From an uncultured Bacteroidales bacterium (GTDB lineage Bacteria > Bacteroidota > Bacteroidia > Bacteroidales > Bacteroidaceae), in the NCBI GenBank assembly GCA_902760315.1, contig CACWFV010000004.1, forward strand, positions 1 to 64,000: a DNA stretch of 64,000 nt, read 5' to 3'. Position 1 is the stretch's first letter. The number at the start of each line of letters is the position of its first letter. Both the position numbers and the translations under genes were made by a program. Positions 63,341 to 64,000 of the stretch are shown here, piece after piece. The notes beneath the pieces are model-generated. The model did no database searches. It saw only the letters and a program-made list of their open reading frames with translations, and was not told the DNA's origin.

Positions 63341-64000
63341 ATGAAGAAATTATTTACGCTACTATTTGTGTTTTTGGCAGCACTGAGTGCCAGTGCGCAG
63401 GACTTGCAAGGCAAACTGGTTATCGGCAAGGTGTTCTATGCAGGTAGTACTCGTCTGAATGGCGCTACTCCCAAGAACTACATGTGCCACCTGTACATCG
63501 AGCTCTACAACAACTCTGCAGAGACTATTGATGTGGCAGGAACCTATGTCGCTATGGCCAACAGCGATGCTGCTGCTAACGCATGGGCTGCTACCGACAT
63601 GGTGGACGACAAGGCTGGTATGGCCGTCTTCAAGCAGGTGTTCCAGATTCCTGCAGGCAGTCCCGTCTTGATGGAGCCTGGCAAGAGCCTTGTTATCACC
63701 AATTGTGCCATCGACCACAGCGATATTGCTGAGGGACAGGTAGACCTGAGTACGGCCGACTTTGAACTGAAGAGTGCCAATGCCGCTTTCAATTTCCATA
63801 GCGATGCTGTTCCTGCTATGACGATTGCTTACTCTGCCAATGCTTCGCAGGACTTTATCAACTTTATGAATCCTGGTCCTGATGGCATCGCGCTGTTCAA
63901 GGCTGATACGGATATCGCTAACTGTGCTAAGACCTATAAAAAGGGTAAGGATTCAGGCAATCAGTATCTCATCATTCCTATGGCTAACAGCATCGATGCT
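63341..64000 (+). CDS. DUF4876 secreted protein, N-terminal part (3' end outside window)
   Basis: The first 220 residues are visible and the frame is open to the edge. A signal peptide (1-19, MKKLFTLLFVFLAALSASA) precedes a beta-rich domain: LVIGKVFYAGSTRLNGATPK, MCHLYIELYNNSAETIDVAG, SLVITNCAIDHSD. It matches the DUF4876 / lamin-tail-like pattern seen in Bacteroidota surface proteins near TonB receptors. The role is unknown. Confidence 0.75.
   Translation, partial: MKKLFTLLFVFLAALSASAQDLQGKLVIGKVFYAGSTRLNGATPKNYMCHLYIELYNNSAETIDVAGTYVAMANSDAAANAWAATDMVDDKAGMAVFKQVFQIPAGSPVLMEPGKSLVITNCAIDHSDIAEGQVDLSTADFELKSANAAFNFHSDAVPAMTIAYSANASQDFINFMNPGPDGIALFKADTDIANCAKTYKKGKDSGNQYLIIPMANSIDA

Overview
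The window looks like chromosomal DNA of a Bacteroidales bacterium, most likely Prevotella or a close relative. The evidence is the promoter grammar seen before many genes (TTTG or TTG, 19-20 bases, then TAnnTTTG), an ECF sigma / DUF4974 anti-sigma / STN-type TonB receptor cassette, paired ROK proteins, the PpiC-SurA-OstA-MutL gene order, an OmpA-family porin with strongly biased codons, and DUF4876 and DUF4230 proteins. The genus is inferred; no search was run.

Layout. 1-1615 (minus): regulatory cassette whose receptor runs off the left edge. 1780-4448 (minus): an interrupted mnmA, then rsgA and frr. 4603-15643 (plus): one long operon of four PAS-type sensor kinases followed by two DUF4230 proteins. 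15632-18408 (minus): gpsA and lysS. 18548-20537 (plus): two tandem ROK proteins. 20580-25618 (minus): nucleoside kinase, NhaD antiporter, a hidden 33-residue ORF with its own promoter and terminator, and an Mla-type ABC pair. 25908-31911: an AT-richer accessory region with a small-protein/GNAT pair, an EcoRI-type methylase / DUF262-HNH / Mrr restriction operon, a rod-shaped RNA candidate, two convergent small-RNA/small-protein modules sharing a 75-bp leader repeat, and a nested palindrome. 32206-38775 (plus): lptB, tig, clpP, clpX, recQ. 38781-47733 (plus): a secreted protein, guaB, two PPIases, an OstA protein and mutL, much of it envelope biogenesis. 47910-57066 (plus): ompA-like porin, paaK, an ACT protein, tRNA-Val, purB, a pseudouridine synthase with a prion-like N-terminus, asnS and an outer-membrane protein. 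57067-58717: repeat-rich gap, then a DUF2975/HTH pair. 58723-62104 (minus): S1-domain protein, LolD-like ATPase, CPA2 antiporter. 62214-64000 (plus): asd and a DUF4876 protein cut by the right edge.

A theme recurs: tandem paralogues in which one copy keeps and the other has lost a catalytic residue. In the kinase operon the phosphoacceptor position reads Phe, His, Tyr, His in genes one to four. In the ROK pair the first copy has Asn where the second has the catalytic Asp. Each pair may work as a sensor/effector or regulator/enzyme heterodimer; that is inference.

The strongest candidates for something undescribed are the alternating kinase operon, the 30.1-31.9 kb intergenic region (several candidate non-coding RNAs, two repeated convergent modules, and a 39-bp inverted repeat enclosing a 38-bp perfect palindrome), the palindromic element that replaced the ATGHY segment of mnmA, and the hidden 33-residue ORF at 23810-23911.
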